The position numbers and the translations under genes are program-made. From NCBI GenBank assembly GCA_902500775.1, contig CABVRZ010000011.1:1-64000 (forward strand): a stretch of DNA of 64,000 nt, given 5' to 3'. A model generated the notes under the pieces. The model was not told where the DNA came from. It was given only the letters and a program-made list of their open reading frames with translations, and did not search any database. Source of the stretch: an uncultured Nitrospira sp. Its GTDB lineage: Bacteria > Nitrospirota > Nitrospiria > Nitrospirales > Nitrospiraceae. Of this stretch, positions 8,550-18,691 are shown in pieces (within the stretch, counting starts at the first letter, position 1; each line of letters opens with the position of its first letter).

Positions 8550-9143
8550 TTAGTCCTTCTCGTCCTCGTCGTCGTCAGCCTTCTTTTTCACTTCCTTGAT
8601 CACAGGCTTCCCCTGCGCAAGGCTTGCATTCAGGTCATGCTCGGGAACCTTTTTGTGCACCAGATTCTGGTGACAATCAATGCAGGTGGCTCCTTCGCTT
8701 TGCATCTTGGCATGCGCAGCCTTGGCTGATGCTCCCGGCGGCTTGGTATTCTTGTGACAAGCCCTACACGTGAGACTGTCCCACTCCTTGAGCTTCATCC
8801 GAGCACGAAATGCTGCTTCCGGCCTATGCTCATTAAACTTTTCAATAGTCGAGTAGTCAGTGGTGAATTCTTTAATTAAAAAGGGAACTCCATCCACCAC
8901 ATGCGTCCACACTGCCTTATGAAAGTTTGAAAGCCCCTGAGGGACATGGCAGTCCTTACAACCGGGATCCATACCAAGTGCTCCCCAATGAGAAGACTTC
9001 TTCAGTTCCTCATATGGATAGATCTCAGAATGACAACTGATACAAAACTCTGTCCTGGATATAGCAGCTTCACCACCAAAGACCACGGTGATGAACCCTA
9101 TCCCCAGAACCGCTCCAGCTATTAAGGTTCCGAGTTTTGGCAT
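8550..9143 (-). CDS. cycB: Tetrahaem cytochrome cM552, NapC/NirT family quinone reductase
   Basis: The 197-residue protein has an N-terminal membrane anchor (GTLIAGAVLGIGFITVVFGG) and four CxxCH haem sites: CISCH, CKDCH, CRACH and CIDCH. This is the NapC/NirT/NrfH type. The C-terminus is strongly charged (KKKADDDEDEKD). In ammonia oxidisers cytochrome cM552 takes electrons from cytochrome c554 and passes them to the ubiquinone pool. It starts two bases after cycA, is the last gene of the hao cluster, and ends at a hairpin terminator. Confidence 0.93.
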   Translation of the reverse strand: MPKLGTLIAGAVLGIGFITVVFGGEAAISRTEFCISCHSEIYPYEELKKSSHWGALGMDPGCKDCHVPQGLSNFHKAVWTHVVDGVPFLIKEFTTDYSTIEKFNEHRPEAAFRARMKLKEWDSLTCRACHKNTKPPGASAKAAHAKMQSEGATCIDCHQNLVHKKVPEHDLNASLAQGKPVIKEVKKKADDDEDEKD

Positions 9144-9145
9144 TA

Positions 9146-9874
9146 TTATTCGTCCCCACCCTTATCAGACTTCACCGCTGGCTTTGCGGCTTTTTGAAAC
9201 TCTTCATGGAATTTCGGCATTGGAGGACCAGTGAATGTCCCCGCAAGCTTGAAATGCGTATGCATCGCCTTGTCGTCTCGCACATACTTCTCAAAATCAA
9301 ACGAGTATTTCTTGTCGACGGTCGGTGTGAACGGAGTATAGGGTTTCTTCGCACCCTTCCAGGGTGAACCTTCATAGTTTAAATGGCACGCATTGCACTT
9401 TTCTTGAAATTCAAAGTCTTGCCCTGCTTCGACCAGATTGGCCCGCTCCATGGTTTTCTGTGACTTCTCATAAGCCTCACCGGCCTTACGGTGAATTTTA
9501 CGGTAATCACTCCCGGCCCCGTGACAAGATTCGCAACCGACACCAGTCAGAAACTTCTCCGGTTCCTCAATGACGTAGCCACCTTCCTTACCAAAACCAT
9601 CGACGTGGCATCCAACGCAATCCTTGTCCTTTGTATAGTCCTTTTTAGGGTCAAGCTTGGCCTTGACCATCGCCTCGTCCTTCTTCTTACCTCTACTAGG
9701 TTTGAGCGATTCCATTGCCTTCCCATGGAGGGTCTTCTCCCAAGCCTCTCCCTCACCTTTATGGCAGTTAAAGCATTTCTTCCGACCCTCGAACGTCCCA
9801 TCGGCTGAAGCTGTCCCAGCCATGATAAGGAATACCGCTGCAGCGGCCAATCCAGATAAAATGCGGTAATTCAC
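9146..9874 (-). CDS. cycA: Tetrahaem cytochrome c554
   Basis: A signal peptide (cleaved near AGTASADGTF) is followed by a soluble protein with four CxxCH haem sites (CFNCH, CVGCH, CESCH, CNACH), the set expected for cytochrome c554. This periplasmic carrier accepts electrons from hydroxylamine dehydrogenase and hands them to CycB. The 242-residue length matches the family. It lies about 160 bases downstream of haoB and is nearly contiguous with cycB. The C-terminus is Lys-rich with alternating charge. Confidence 0.93.
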   Translation of the reverse strand: MNYRILSGLAAAAVFLIMAGTASADGTFEGRKKCFNCHKGEGEAWEKTLHGKAMESLKPSRGKKKDEAMVKAKLDPKKDYTKDKDCVGCHVDGFGKEGGYVIEEPEKFLTGVGCESCHGAGSDYRKIHRKAGEAYEKSQKTMERANLVEAGQDFEFQEKCNACHLNYEGSPWKGAKKPYTPFTPTVDKKYSFDFEKYVRDDKAMHTHFKLAGTFTGPPMPKFHEEFQKAAKPAVKSDKGGDE

Positions 9875-10038
9875 GGCATCTCCTTTCCGATAGATGTATG
9901 AATAAGCACCCGTTGATTGCTATCCCAATACCAAACAATGTGATCGCACAACACTTCCATCTACTCCCACTTTTGACGGAGTCAGTTTACCATGAGCAAA
10001 TTCAGAACTGCTAGCCTGATGTTTTTGGATGATAAGAC

Positions 10039-11082
10039 TCAGGAAGGATTGTGAGCTGCTGGAATCTTGTAGACCCAATAGCCGCCATGCTTGTGGACCA
10101 GTTGCAATGCCTCAAAATCAATAGGGGTTGAATTCATCAGTGGCAGCATTTGAGCAAGTAGCAACTTCCCATTTTTATTCTGGTTTAAGAAATAGGCACG
10201 CACAACCTTTTCCGAAAGTGACTGCAAAGTATACGTGTCGTAGCCATACTCCTTCATCCAGGCTTTCACTTGATTGGCCAACCCATGAACATTCCCTGTC
10301 AATGGGAAATCCTTAAACGCTATTTCCATTCGATCTGGTCGGAGAAGCCCAACTTTATAGAGATCGGTGGGATGAACCACTATATACGCGTCTCTGGAAC
10401 CGGCCAATTGACGAAGCAGAGCAGCCCCTTTTGTGGGTTCTGATGAAAGTGCATCCACAAACTGCTCAAATTTGTGCCCCTCCTCTCCACCCCCCTGATC
10501 TCCCCAAAACTGACGCTCGTATTCGTCTATCACAGGAATTCGATCTTTCCAATACGATGGCGTAATAAGAGGCTGTCCCAGGTGGGACGTAAAGAGTGTT
10601 TCGCGTTCAGATAAGAGATGGAGTTGTCGTGAAATATCCCACCACGCTAAGATGAGAGCGTCTTTGGGAACATGCTGCGTAATATCAGTACCAATCGTAG
10701 CCAGCTCTGAAAACTCGCCCCCCATAAACCCAATCGGTTCCGAAACCAAACTTTCCCAGTTCAATAGAATTGAACTGCCGTTCGGCTTCGCAGCGCGATA
10801 GGCAATCGCAATCGGTTTCTCGAGCGACAGCACTCGAAGTTCATATTTGCTGATCTTCAAGTCCGGCCAGGCCTGCAGCGGAAGGTTAGGAAACTTTGAG
10901 ATCCCGCCTTCATCGACAAGCTGATAGCTGTATGGAGCTGGAGCAGGTTTAAACCAGAGGTACGAAAACCAACCCAGAAAAAAAAGACCTCCCGCCACTA
11001 GGACAATGCCTAGTGACGGGAGGATCGTTTTTGCCCCTGATGGATGTGACACGGTTTCACTCAGGGACGACGACGTAGCCAA
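10039..11082 (-). CDS. haoB: HaoB membrane-anchored protein
   Basis: The 347-residue protein has one N-terminal membrane helix (ILPSLGIVLVAGGLFFLGWF, about residues 21-40) and a long periplasmic domain without haem sites. Position directly after haoA (6 bases apart) and before cycA identifies it as HaoB, the partner usually encoded between haoA and cycA in bacterial ammonia oxidisers; its function is not established. Motifs visible are ILLNWESLVSEPIGFMGGEF, LAWWDISRQLHLLS and a C-terminal HGGYWVYKIP. The segment coding for the membrane helix contains a strong terminator-like hairpin, which may lower its expression relative to haoA. Confidence 0.88.
   Translation of the reverse strand: MATSSSLSETVSHPSGAKTILPSLGIVLVAGGLFFLGWFSYLWFKPAPAPYSYQLVDEGGISKFPNLPLQAWPDLKISKYELRVLSLEKPIAIAYRAAKPNGSSILLNWESLVSEPIGFMGGEFSELATIGTDITQHVPKDALILAWWDISRQLHLLSERETLFTSHLGQPLITPSYWKDRIPVIDEYERQFWGDQGGGEEGHKFEQFVDALSSEPTKGAALLRQLAGSRDAYIVVHPTDLYKVGLLRPDRMEIAFKDFPLTGNVHGLANQVKAWMKEYGYDTYTLQSLSEKVVRAYFLNQNKNGKLLLAQMLPLMNSTPIDFEALQLVHKHGGYWVYKIPAAHNPS
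10978..11023 (-). terminator. Terminator-like hairpin inside the 5' end of haoB
   Basis: On the minus strand, CCTCCCG-T-CACTAGG (11023-11009) pairs with CCTAGTG-G-CGGGAGG (11002-10988) across a six-base loop, giving a 15-bp stem with one mismatch. It is followed at once by TC and a run of eight T (10985-10978). This is the form of a rho-independent terminator, placed 60-105 bases into the haoB coding sequence. Confidence 0.65.
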
Positions 11083-11088
11083 ATGTCA

Positions 11089-12789
11089 CTACTTCTTGCT
11101 ACGCCGCCAGCCTGCCAACGCGAGCGTTCCCGCCAGCATCATGCTCCCGCCGATGCCGCCAAGGGAGATCTTGCCGGTCTCGCTGTCGAGATCCAACAGA
11201 CTGCTCTTCATATGGCTCTCAAGCTTCGCCACCCGGGCTTGGAGATCCAGCTTCTCCTTAAGCCTGGTGTCATCATCCATGATTTCAACGTAGGCACGGT
11301 TCATCGCCGCCCAACCCACCGTATAGGTGTAGCCCCAGTACTGGTGCGCCAAGCTGACGTGCAACTGCACCAAGTGGTCTTCCGCCATTTCGAACAACTT
11401 CAACTCATTGGCGGCTGGGTTGTTCCCCTTTGACCAATAGATCTGGAAGAACTTCTCGAAGCCATCCGTCTCTGGCGCTGGTGGCGCCGGACGATTGGTC
11501 TTCTGGCCAGTCAACAGACCAGACTTATATTGCTCTTCCACCACATGATGGGCCTCATCATATTTGTCCAGCCCTGAGAAGGTGCCGTTGTCCATGAACT
11601 CCATCCAAGCGCGGGCATAGGTCTCCGAGTGGCAATTGGTGCAGGTCTTCACCCAGGCATCATTGCGCTTCTCGGCCCACTCGGTCTTGATGTTCTCCCG
11701 AATGCCCGGCACGAAGGGATAGTTGGCCCAGCGCACTTTCCGCACGATGTTGTGGGCGACCTTGCCTTGATACTCCATGTGGCAGTATTGGCAAGTTGGA
11801 GCGGTTTCTGCTCCCTTCGCCATGGCTTCCTTAATTGGAATATTAAAGTTCCACTTGTCTTTATCGCGTTGATACTTCAACCCGTGTTTCGACAGGCTGT
11901 AGGCCTCCCAGTTGTTGTGGTCGGCACCGCTGTGACACTGTGCGCAAACTTCCGGTTTCCGGGATTCCGCCACATTAAAGTCATGGCGGGCATGGCATGT
12001 ATCGCACTTGTTCTGGTTCACGTGGCAGCCCGTGCAGCCGTCCGCGATCTCGCGCTGCGGCATGCCGGCATACACTTCCACTTCCACATTGGCCTTATAA
12101 TCCAAGGCGTGTGAGGGACGACCCTTCGGCCACTGATCCTTCGGCCAGGTGATCGTATCGCGCTCGGACTCTCTCTCTGCAAACTCCTGCAAGTGACAGG
12201 CGCCACAGGTGTCGGCCGTGGCCAACTTAATATCCTTACGGTGATCAGCCTTGTTCTTGGTATTGATGTCGAAGTGGCAATCGATACAGCCAACTTCCTT
12301 CAGCTTCTCGCCCTTGCCTAACTTCCCCAGTGACCGCAGATTCTCTTCCACAGCCTCAAGCTTTGCCTTCTTATAGAAGGTATCATCTTTCGGCGTCAGC
12401 TTCCGAATCTTATCCAGATTCGCATGGGTGCTCTTCTTCCAAGCAGCCACCCAGCCTGGTGACTCATCAGTGTGGCACTTCACGCACTGCTCACGACTTG
12501 CGACTTCCTTCACCGCTTGTGGCGGCTTATAGAAGGTGTGCGGATCGAAATACCGACTAAAGGAGACCGGCTGCCAGTAGTCTCCATATTTTCCCTTCCC
12601 TATACCTTGCGTAGGATCAAGGTACCGCTTGAGCAGAGCTTCGTACAGTTCCTTGGGCGAGGCCGAGCGATCAATCTTCAAGGCCTCATAGGTTTCCTTC
12701 GGAACGGTGGGGAAATTCGCCTGGGCTTGCGCGGCCAGCAACACGCCGCACGCCACCAGGACATACTTCACCATGTTTTTCACCATCAC
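11089..12789 (-). CDS. haoA: Hydroxylamine dehydrogenase (octahaem cytochrome c)
   Basis: A signal peptide (AAQAQANFP) is followed by a protein with exactly eight CxxCH sites: CVKCH, CIDCH, CGACH, CTGCH, CDTCH, CAQCH, CQYCH and CTNCH. After the last haem comes the helical region [20 protein letters not shown], typical of HAO, with Tyr residues in the area expected to crosslink to the catalytic P460 haem. A C-terminal hydrophobic helix with RRSKK tail suggests membrane anchoring. The enzyme oxidises hydroxylamine in the periplasm. GTG at 12789 or ATG at 12786 can start; AAGGAG precedes both. It is first in haoA-haoB-cycA-cycB behind a consensus promoter. Confidence 0.97.
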   Translation of the reverse strand: MMVKNMVKYVLVACGVLLAAQAQANFPTVPKETYEALKIDRSASPKELYEALLKRYLDPTQGIGKGKYGDYWQPVSFSRYFDPHTFYKPPQAVKEVASREQCVKCHTDESPGWVAAWKKSTHANLDKIRKLTPKDDTFYKKAKLEAVEENLRSLGKLGKGEKLKEVGCIDCHFDINTKNKADHRKDIKLATADTCGACHLQEFAERESERDTITWPKDQWPKGRPSHALDYKANVEVEVYAGMPQREIADGCTGCHVNQNKCDTCHARHDFNVAESRKPEVCAQCHSGADHNNWEAYSLSKHGLKYQRDKDKWNFNIPIKEAMAKGAETAPTCQYCHMEYQGKVAHNIVRKVRWANYPFVPGIRENIKTEWAEKRNDAWVKTCTNCHSETYARAWMEFMDNGTFSGLDKYDEAHHVVEEQYKSGLLTGQKTNRPAPPAPETDGFEKFFQIYWSKGNNPAANELKLFEMAEDHLVQLHVSLAHQYWGYTYTVGWAAMNRAYVEIMDDDTRLKEKLDLQARVAKLESHMKSSLLDLDSETGKISLGGIGGSMMLAGTLALAGWRRSKK

Positions 12790-12915
12790 AGTTTAACTCC
12801 TTCCGTTGATGGGCACTGCACACTGTCTCTCGTAAAAAACACCAAATTAAGCTGCATCAATTTAATTCAGTTGTGTGTTTATTTGCACAAATTCTTAAAA
12901 AAGAAATGGCGGCGA

Positions 12916-12944
12916 AATATAGCTCAGCCCTCTACGACTGTCAA
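12916..12944 (-). promoter_or_regulatory. Consensus sigma-70 promoter for haoA
   Basis: Read on the minus strand, TTGACA (12944-12939), a 17-base spacer and TATATT (12921-12916) form a near-perfect housekeeping promoter. Transcription would begin near 12909, leaving a leader of about 120 bases before haoA. It separates the hao cluster from the upstream ccm operon. Confidence 0.8.
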
Positions 12945-13013
12945 GGAATTTCCCTTGCTCTCGATTGATAACGCTCACGATTTTTTGTCTCGATCATAAG
13001 GATGACGCTGCTG

Positions 13014-14300
13014 CTACGGTCGCTCTCGGTCAATCACGACCGTAATATTCTCAGCACCCGGCTTGATCGGCTGACTCATGCCTTCCAAATCCCCGCTTTC
13101 TGGCATAGCTTTGCCGGATTTCGATAGCCGCGCGACGATGACGACCGTGTCAATATCCGACAATTTTCTCGACGGCATTGGGCTGGTTGAATCATCAAGC
13201 CTAAATGTAAATGGAAGATCCTTTCTCGAAGCCCGCACGATAGATACAGGCATCGGTGGACCAGCCACATCCTTGGCGAAGACAAACAGAGTGTCTGGCA
13301 GAGAAGCCTTGCTCGCTAAATTCGGCCCTAACACAACCTTCCCCGTAATTGCACGAGACTGCCCGGATTGGGCTGCTGGCTTCGTTGGCTTGGCAGCTTC
13401 CATCGGCGGATTCGCCACCATCATATTCATGCTCGGACCACCACCCATTCGGCGTTTCGCTTCAGCGATACTGGCTTTGAGCTGATCAGACGATTCTTGA
13501 TCATCAGGAGGAAGATAGGCATGGGCGTCCTCCCATTCCTTCGCTGCCCGTGCAAAGTCTTTCCGGTTATAGGCAATCGTCCCGGATAACATGAGGGCCT
13601 TCACATTGTGGGGATCGAGCTTGAGCGCTTTTTGAATGAGGGTCTCAGGTCTCCCCTCTAGCTTTCGACCCTGATGGACGGCAAGCGCATCCGCATAGTC
13701 GGCAAGGAGACCGGCATTCTCTGGATCCAACTTAGTCGCTCGCTCAAAAATCGGTACGGCATCGGCATAGCGCTCCATCGCCATATAGGATCGAGCGAGA
13801 AGCCCCCAGCCAACCCCGTCGTTTGGATTCTGCTCCAACTTCTTGCGCAATTGTTCGATGAGCTGGTTCAGACCATCCGCCATCTGCCCATCGCCGCCTG
13901 ATCCACCTTGAGCGGCGGATACTGTTGGATGGGTCATGGCAGCAGGATTGCCCAATGTCCAGTACAGAACGCCGCTGGCAGCTGGAATAATCATCGCTAA
14001 TGAGAGCGCCACGAATCGAAGATTCACAATTCCTCCAGAGGTCGTCATTGAAGTTTCAGTCGAACCGGTTTCCTCAAGCACTCGACGCTCCAACTCGCTC
14101 CGCGCCGCCTGGTACTGTTCGTCAGTCAACAACCCATTGGCAAGATCTTGCTCCAGTTCTGAAAACTGCTGGCGATACACGGGAAGTTTTTTCTCCTGCT
14201 CGCTCGACACGGCCGATTGACGCATCAACAGTGGACGCAAGACCAGTCCTAGGATGGCGAGAGTCATCGCGGACACGATCGCCCAGAATGTTGCTGTCAT
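13014..14300 (-). CDS. ccmI: Cytochrome c biogenesis TPR protein CcmI (CycH)
   Basis: The 428-residue protein begins with a membrane helix, a cytoplasmic loop (DLANGLLTDEQYQAARSELE, the CcmI signature) and a second helix. TPR repeats follow (about residues 155-260, such as NDGVGWGLLARSYMAMERYA and NAGLLADYADAL), then a C-terminal domain (about 310-428) of the CycH type. CcmI chaperones apocytochrome c to the haem ligation complex. It is the last gene of the ccm operon and overlaps ccmH by 4 bases. Confidence 0.9.
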   Translation of the reverse strand: MTATFWAIVSAMTLAILGLVLRPLLMRQSAVSSEQEKKLPVYRQQFSELEQDLANGLLTDEQYQAARSELERRVLEETGSTETSMTTSGGIVNLRFVALSLAMIIPAASGVLYWTLGNPAAMTHPTVSAAQGGSGGDGQMADGLNQLIEQLRKKLEQNPNDGVGWGLLARSYMAMERYADAVPIFERATKLDPENAGLLADYADALAVHQGRKLEGRPETLIQKALKLDPHNVKALMLSGTIAYNRKDFARAAKEWEDAHAYLPPDDQESSDQLKASIAEAKRRMGGGPSMNMMVANPPMEAAKPTKPAAQSGQSRAITGKVVLGPNLASKASLPDTLFVFAKDVAGPPMPVSIVRASRKDLPFTFRLDDSTSPMPSRKLSDIDTVVIVARLSKSGKAMPESGDLEGMSQPIKPGAENITVVIDRERP

Positions 14301-14764
14301 GACCGCTTACCTCCATCAGCCAAAAGCTGTTCAACCCGTCGATGTTCATCCTCTGTCACCGGCACATCAACCACCTTAGCAGCTCGACGCCGAAGCGTGA
14401 CGACCAATGCCGTCGCTCCAACGATCACGAGTACAAACGGCCCCACCCACAGAAGGGTGGTCGTGGCTTTGAGTGGCGGCCGGTACAAGACAAAATCGCC
14501 GTACCGTGCCGTCAGAAACTCGATGATCTCCTGATCGTTCATATTCTTGGCAATCATTTCCCGAACTTCCCGACGCAGGTCTTCAGCGAGCGGAGCATTG
14601 GAATCGGCTAAGGTTTGGTTCTGACAGACGAGACAACGCAGTTCTACGGCAAGATGTTTTAGCCGCTGCTCGGCGACAGGATCATCAGCCAATGGTCTGG
14701 CTTCACCAGCCCACACCGGCCCGGATAGGAACAAGACGATGAGCAAAATCCAGTGGATGTTCAT
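14297..14764 (-). CDS. ccmH: Cytochrome c biogenesis protein CcmH (CcmL type)
   Basis: The signal peptide is followed by the diagnostic LRCLVCQNQTLADSNAPLA, carrying the LRCxxCQ redox pair, then a membrane helix (LLWVGPFVLVIVGATALVV). The 155-residue length fits a CcmH without a fused TPR part. CcmH keeps the apocytochrome CxxCH cysteines reduced and takes part in haem ligation with CcmF. It overlaps ccmG and ccmI by 4 bases on either side. Confidence 0.93.
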   Translation of the reverse strand: MNIHWILLIVLFLSGPVWAGEARPLADDPVAEQRLKHLAVELRCLVCQNQTLADSNAPLAEDLRREVREMIAKNMNDQEIIEFLTARYGDFVLYRPPLKATTTLLWVGPFVLVIVGATALVVTLRRRAAKVVDVPVTEDEHRRVEQLLADGGKRS

Positions 14765-15288
14765 TGTGCTTCAAGTTGCTTGACGAGAGGAACGATCTTC
14801 TTCTCAACGGTATCCGGATCCAAGGGACCGATTTGCTTATAACGAATGACCCCCTGCTTATCGATGACGTAGGTCTCCGGCACTCCGTACACTCCATAGT
14901 TGATCCCGACCCGGCCTGCATCATCCACACCTACGATCGGATAGGGGTTGCCCCACCGGCTCAACCAGGTCATAGCTTCATCTCGTTGATCTTTATAATC
15001 CATGCCATAGATCGGCACGTAACCCGACTTGGCCAGATCCATCAGGACCGGGTGCTCCGTCTTACATCCACTGCACCACGAGGCCCAAAAATTGAGCAAC
15101 CAGACTTTCCCCTTCATATCCGCCGGCGCAAATACTTTAGTCGGCTCAAAAAGCTGTGGCTGGGAAAAATCGGGTGCAGCCTTCCCGACGAGAGGCGAGG
15201 GAATTTCTCGAGGATTAAGCTTCAATCCAATCCCGAGAAACACAACAACCACGATAAAAATTGACAGTGGCAGTAGAAACCGGTTCAT
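14761..15288 (-). CDS. ccmG: Thiol:disulfide interchange protein CcmG (DsbE)
   Basis: A membrane anchor (FLLPLSIFIVVVVFLGIG) leads into a thioredoxin fold with active site WASWCSGCKTEHP (CxxC) and the CcmG-specific GVYGVPETYVID. It is a periplasmic reductase that delivers electrons to the CcmH/apocytochrome thiols. ATG at 15288 overlaps the ccmF stop by 4 bases and gives the normal length of about 175 residues; the frame is open to 15417 but that part lies inside ccmF. Confidence 0.92.
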   Translation of the reverse strand: MNRFLLPLSIFIVVVVFLGIGLKLNPREIPSPLVGKAAPDFSQPQLFEPTKVFAPADMKGKVWLLNFWASWCSGCKTEHPVLMDLAKSGYVPIYGMDYKDQRDEAMTWLSRWGNPYPIVGVDDAGRVGINYGVYGVPETYVIDKQGVIRYKQIGPLDPDTVEKKIVPLVKQLEAQ

Positions 15289-17276
15289 GCCACTTTTCGC
15301 CTTGCCGCTCGAGTAGGTGCAGGCACCGCCGGCTCTTGCCGACGCCATGCGATTCGATACCGGCGATCGCTGATGGCAATCACACCACCAAAGGCCATAA
15401 TGAAACAGCCACCCCAAATCCAGTCTACAAACGGCTTATGATAGAGCCGCACGCTCCACGCTCCATCATCGAGCGGTTCTCCCAACGACACGTACAAATC
15501 CCGTAGCAACCCAGGATCGATCGCCGCTTCCGTCATGATCTGATTCTGCGCAGTATACCGTCGCTTCTCGGGGTACAACAATGTCGTCTCACGGCCATCC
15601 CGACTCACCGCAAAGCTCCCACGGGCAGCCGTGTAATTTGGACCCACAACATCCTGCGCGCCATCGAATCGGAACATATAGTCACCGATCGTCGCCGTCT
15701 CTCCCACATTCATCCGTACATCTTTTTCTGTCTCAAACCCCTTCACCATCGTCACACCGACGATAAAGACCGCGATGCCGCAATGGGCTACCTGCATCCC
15801 CCAGTAGGACCTTGGGACGGACGCCAACCGCTCCATGAGATTATTGCCGGCAACATGCGCCAATCGTTCTCGTAACGACACCACACCTGTCGTGAGAATC
15901 CAAATCGCCAGCAAGAGGCCAAGGCTGAGCAAAGGCGTCCAATTGCCCATGACAATCGGCAAGGTGATCGCGGTGACCACACTCACACCGAACGCCCACC
16001 GCAATCGCTTGGCCAAGTCCGGCACACTGGCCTTTTTCCATTGAGCAAGGGGACCGATTCCCATCAAGAAAATCGCCGGAGCCATCAACGGGACGAATAC
16101 CGAGTCGAAATACGGAGGCCCGACGGAGATTTTCCCGAGGTCCAACGCGTCCAAGAACAAGGGGTACAGCGTCCCCAACAGTACCGAGCCCATCGCCGCA
16201 ACCAGCAACACGTTGTTCGCCAGCAACATCCCTTCACGCGACACTGATGCAAAACTGCCGCCCAATCCGACACGCGGTGCCCGCCAGGCATAGAGCGCCA
16301 GCGACCCGCCGATGACGATCGCTAAGAACACCAAAATGAACATCCCGCGCTTCGGATCGGTGGCAAACGCATGCACGGAGGTCAGGACACCGGACCGGAC
16401 GAGAAACGTCCCAAGGAGACTCAATGAAAAGGCCATAATAGCGAGCAGAACGGTCCAGACCTTGAACCCACCGCGCTTGTCGGTCACGGCCAACGAGTGA
16501 ACCAAAGCCGTTCCAGCTAACCACGGCATGAACGAGGCATTCTCCACCGGATCCCAGAACCACCAGCCACCCCAGCCCAACTCGTAATAGGCCCAGCCAC
16601 TGCCCATCGCAATGCCAACCGTCAGAAAGCACCACGCGACCGTCGTCCAGGGGCGAGACCAGCGGGCCCAGGCTGCATCAAGATTCCCGCCCAACAGAGC
16701 CGCGATCGCGAAGGCAAACGCCACGGAGAACCCGACATACCCCATGTACAGCATCGGCGGGTGGATCACCATGCCTGGATCCTGCAAGAGCGGATTGAGG
16801 TCACGTCCCTCAGCAGCAGCAGGAATCAGACGCTCGAACGGGTTGGAAACCGTCAGCATAAACAAAAGAAATCCGATACTGACGAGACCCATCACACCGA
16901 GAATACGAGATCGTGTGGACTCGGGAAGATGAGCGGAGAACAGCGTGACCGCAAACATCCAGATGGTCAGGATCAGAGTCCAGAGAAGCAGCGACCCTTC
17001 ATGCGCGCCCCAGATAGCCGCCAGGCGATAATGAAGCGGAAGTTGGGAATTGCTTGTGGCCGCAACGTACAGGACGGAGAAATCCCTGTCAGCAAACGCG
17101 TACGCGAGACAGCCGAACGCAGTGAGGACCAAGAGAAATTGCCCACGCGCAGCCGGTTTCGCCACGGCCATCAACGCCGAGTTCCCAACCGCCGCACCGT
17201 AGATAGGAAGAATGCCCTGCACCACGGCAACACACAGTGCAAGAATCAACGCAAAATGACCGATCTCTGGAATCAT
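15285..17276 (-). CDS. ccmF: Haem lyase subunit CcmF
   Basis: The 663-residue polytopic protein has the tryptophan-rich WWD motif [18 protein letters not shown] and the GHFAL start typical of CcmF. Periplasmic His residues after HPPMLYMGY and in [11 protein letters not shown] are the expected haem ligands. CcmF forms the cytochrome c haem lyase with CcmH and CcmI. It is overlapped by 4 bases with ccmE upstream and ccmG downstream. Confidence 0.96.
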   Translation of the reverse strand: MIPEIGHFALILALCVAVVQGILPIYGAAVGNSALMAVAKPAARGQFLLVLTAFGCLAYAFADRDFSVLYVAATSNSQLPLHYRLAAIWGAHEGSLLLWTLILTIWMFAVTLFSAHLPESTRSRILGVMGLVSIGFLLFMLTVSNPFERLIPAAAEGRDLNPLLQDPGMVIHPPMLYMGYVGFSVAFAFAIAALLGGNLDAAWARWSRPWTTVAWCFLTVGIAMGSGWAYYELGWGGWWFWDPVENASFMPWLAGTALVHSLAVTDKRGGFKVWTVLLAIMAFSLSLLGTFLVRSGVLTSVHAFATDPKRGMFILVFLAIVIGGSLALYAWRAPRVGLGGSFASVSREGMLLANNVLLVAAMGSVLLGTLYPLFLDALDLGKISVGPPYFDSVFVPLMAPAIFLMGIGPLAQWKKASVPDLAKRLRWAFGVSVVTAITLPIVMGNWTPLLSLGLLLAIWILTTGVVSLRERLAHVAGNNLMERLASVPRSYWGMQVAHCGIAVFIVGVTMVKGFETEKDVRMNVGETATIGDYMFRFDGAQDVVGPNYTAARGSFAVSRDGRETTLLYPEKRRYTAQNQIMTEAAIDPGLLRDLYVSLGEPLDDGAWSVRLYHKPFVDWIWGGCFIMAFGGVIAISDRRYRIAWRRQEPAVPAPTRAARRKVA

Positions 17277-17758
17277 AGTGAATCTTTCCTACCTTCAGGA
17301 ACCACGAGCGATTTGCTTTGTTGCTGGGCCCCGGAAGCCTTCGCCTTGGCCATCGCTGCGGCCGCTTCAGGCGGCATATAGTTTTCATCATGTTTCGCCA
17401 GCACCTCACTGGCGACGAAGGTGCCGTCGGGCGCCAACTGACCCTGCGCGACGGCGCCTTTCCCTTCTTTAAATAGGTCCGGCAATATTCCCTTGTAAGT
17501 CACGGGCACGCGCTTCGCCGTATCCGTCACCACAAAGTGGACGGTGAGACCATCGCCCTCACGCTTGAGGCTGCCGTCTTCGACCATCCCTCCGATCCGG
17601 AAGGGTCGGCCTTTCGGCACGTCGCCGTTTGCCACCTCGGTGGGCGTGTGAAAGAGCGAAAGATTACTCTTCAATGCATTCATCACCAGCCAAGTGGCCA
17701 CAACCACTACCACGAGACCCAACCCGATAAATGCAAACCGTTTATGCCGCGGTTTCAT
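17273..17758 (-). CDS. ccmE: Haem chaperone CcmE
   Basis: An N-terminal membrane anchor precedes an OB-fold domain ([26 protein letters not shown], shortened here in meaning to the first strands) ending in the haem-binding motif [11 protein letters not shown]. The His in KHDENY is the residue that binds haem covalently. CcmE carries haem from CcmC to CcmF. The 161-residue length is normal. It overlaps ccmD upstream and ccmF downstream. Confidence 0.94.
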   Translation of the reverse strand: MKPRHKRFAFIGLGLVVVVVATWLVMNALKSNLSLFHTPTEVANGDVPKGRPFRIGGMVEDGSLKREGDGLTVHFVVTDTAKRVPVTYKGILPDLFKEGKGAVAQGQLAPDGTFVASEVLAKHDENYMPPEAAAAMAKAKASGAQQQSKSLVVPEGRKDSL

Positions 17759-17927
17759 CCGTGCCTCCTAACATAGCAGCACGCTGCTCGGCGCGCGCTG
17801 CCGCCCGTCGTCGCCACAAGGCCAGCACTTCCCATGCCATGCACAAAGCCGTAGCGATAAACGAGGTCCAGACATAGAGGCCATAGCCTCCCATTGCAAA
17901 AAACTCCGATGCGCTCCCCCACTGCAT
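17742..17927 (-). CDS. ccmD: Haem exporter accessory protein CcmD
   Basis: This 61-residue protein has a single membrane helix preceded by the CcmD pattern [15 protein letters not shown] and followed by a basic, cytoplasmic tail ([13 protein letters not shown]). CcmD stabilises the CcmABC-CcmE complex and aids release of haem-loaded CcmE. It overlaps ccmE and abuts ccmC. Confidence 0.9.
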   Translation of the reverse strand: MQWGSASEFFAMGGYGLYVWTSFIATALCMAWEVLALWRRRAAARAEQRAAMLGGTDETAA

Positions 17928-18676
17928 CAGCGAGCCTCCACTGCTTCAGGCATCGCCGCTGGTTTTTCATCCCATGTCGGCAAAGATTCCCGTTCGAGCA
18001 TGACACAGCGGACCCGGGCGAGGATGACCGCGATACTGTACATCCAGAAGGCGATCGTCATAATGAGCATGGCCATCAGCATGGTCGCTGCCATTTTCGA
18101 GCCGGTCGCCATACTCACAGAAGCCCCTTGGTGCAATGTATTCCACCATTGAACGGAATAATAGATGATCGGCACATTGACGACCCCAACCAGCGCGAAT
18201 ACCGCGCTTGAACGATCCGCACGGCGCACGTCATCGATCGAGGTCCTGAGCAACATGACTCCCGCATACTGGAAGAGGAGGATGAGTTCGGACGTCAACC
18301 GTGCATCCCAGACCCACCAAGCTCCCCAGGTAGGCTTGCCCCACATGGCTCCCGTCAACAAGGCCAAAAAGGTGAACATCGCCCCGGTGGGGGCAATGGC
18401 TTGCGCCATCATGAAGGACAATCGAGCATTGAGTCCCATCCCGACGCCGGCCCAGACGGCCATCACCACATACAGAAACATCGACATCCAGGCAGCCGGA
18501 ACGTGCACAAAGATAATCCGATACGATTCTCCCTGCTGAAAGTCAGTGGGCGCCACAAAGAACCCCATGTAGAGACCGACGACCATCAGAATGACCGCGA
18601 CTGCCGCAAACCAGGGAATGAGGCGGCCCGCCAACGGATAGAAGGCTTGAGGCACTGAATACTTGGACCAGATCAC
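17927..18676 (-). CDS. ccmC: Haem exporter protein CcmC
   Basis: The 249-residue, six-helix protein has the WWD motif WGAWWVWDARLTSEL and the conserved FVHVPAAWMSMF. CcmC loads haem onto CcmE at the outer face of the membrane. It lies between ccmB and ccmD, with a 15-base gap to ccmB. Confidence 0.95.
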   Translation of the reverse strand: MIWSKYSVPQAFYPLAGRLIPWFAAVAVILMVVGLYMGFFVAPTDFQQGESYRIIFVHVPAAWMSMFLYVVMAVWAGVGMGLNARLSFMMAQAIAPTGAMFTFLALLTGAMWGKPTWGAWWVWDARLTSELILLFQYAGVMLLRTSIDDVRRADRSSAVFALVGVVNVPIIYYSVQWWNTLHQGASVSMATGSKMAATMLMAMLIMTIAFWMYSIAVILARVRCVMLERESLPTWDEKPAAMPEAVEAR

Positions 18677-18691
18677 GGGTTTAAATTCCTC

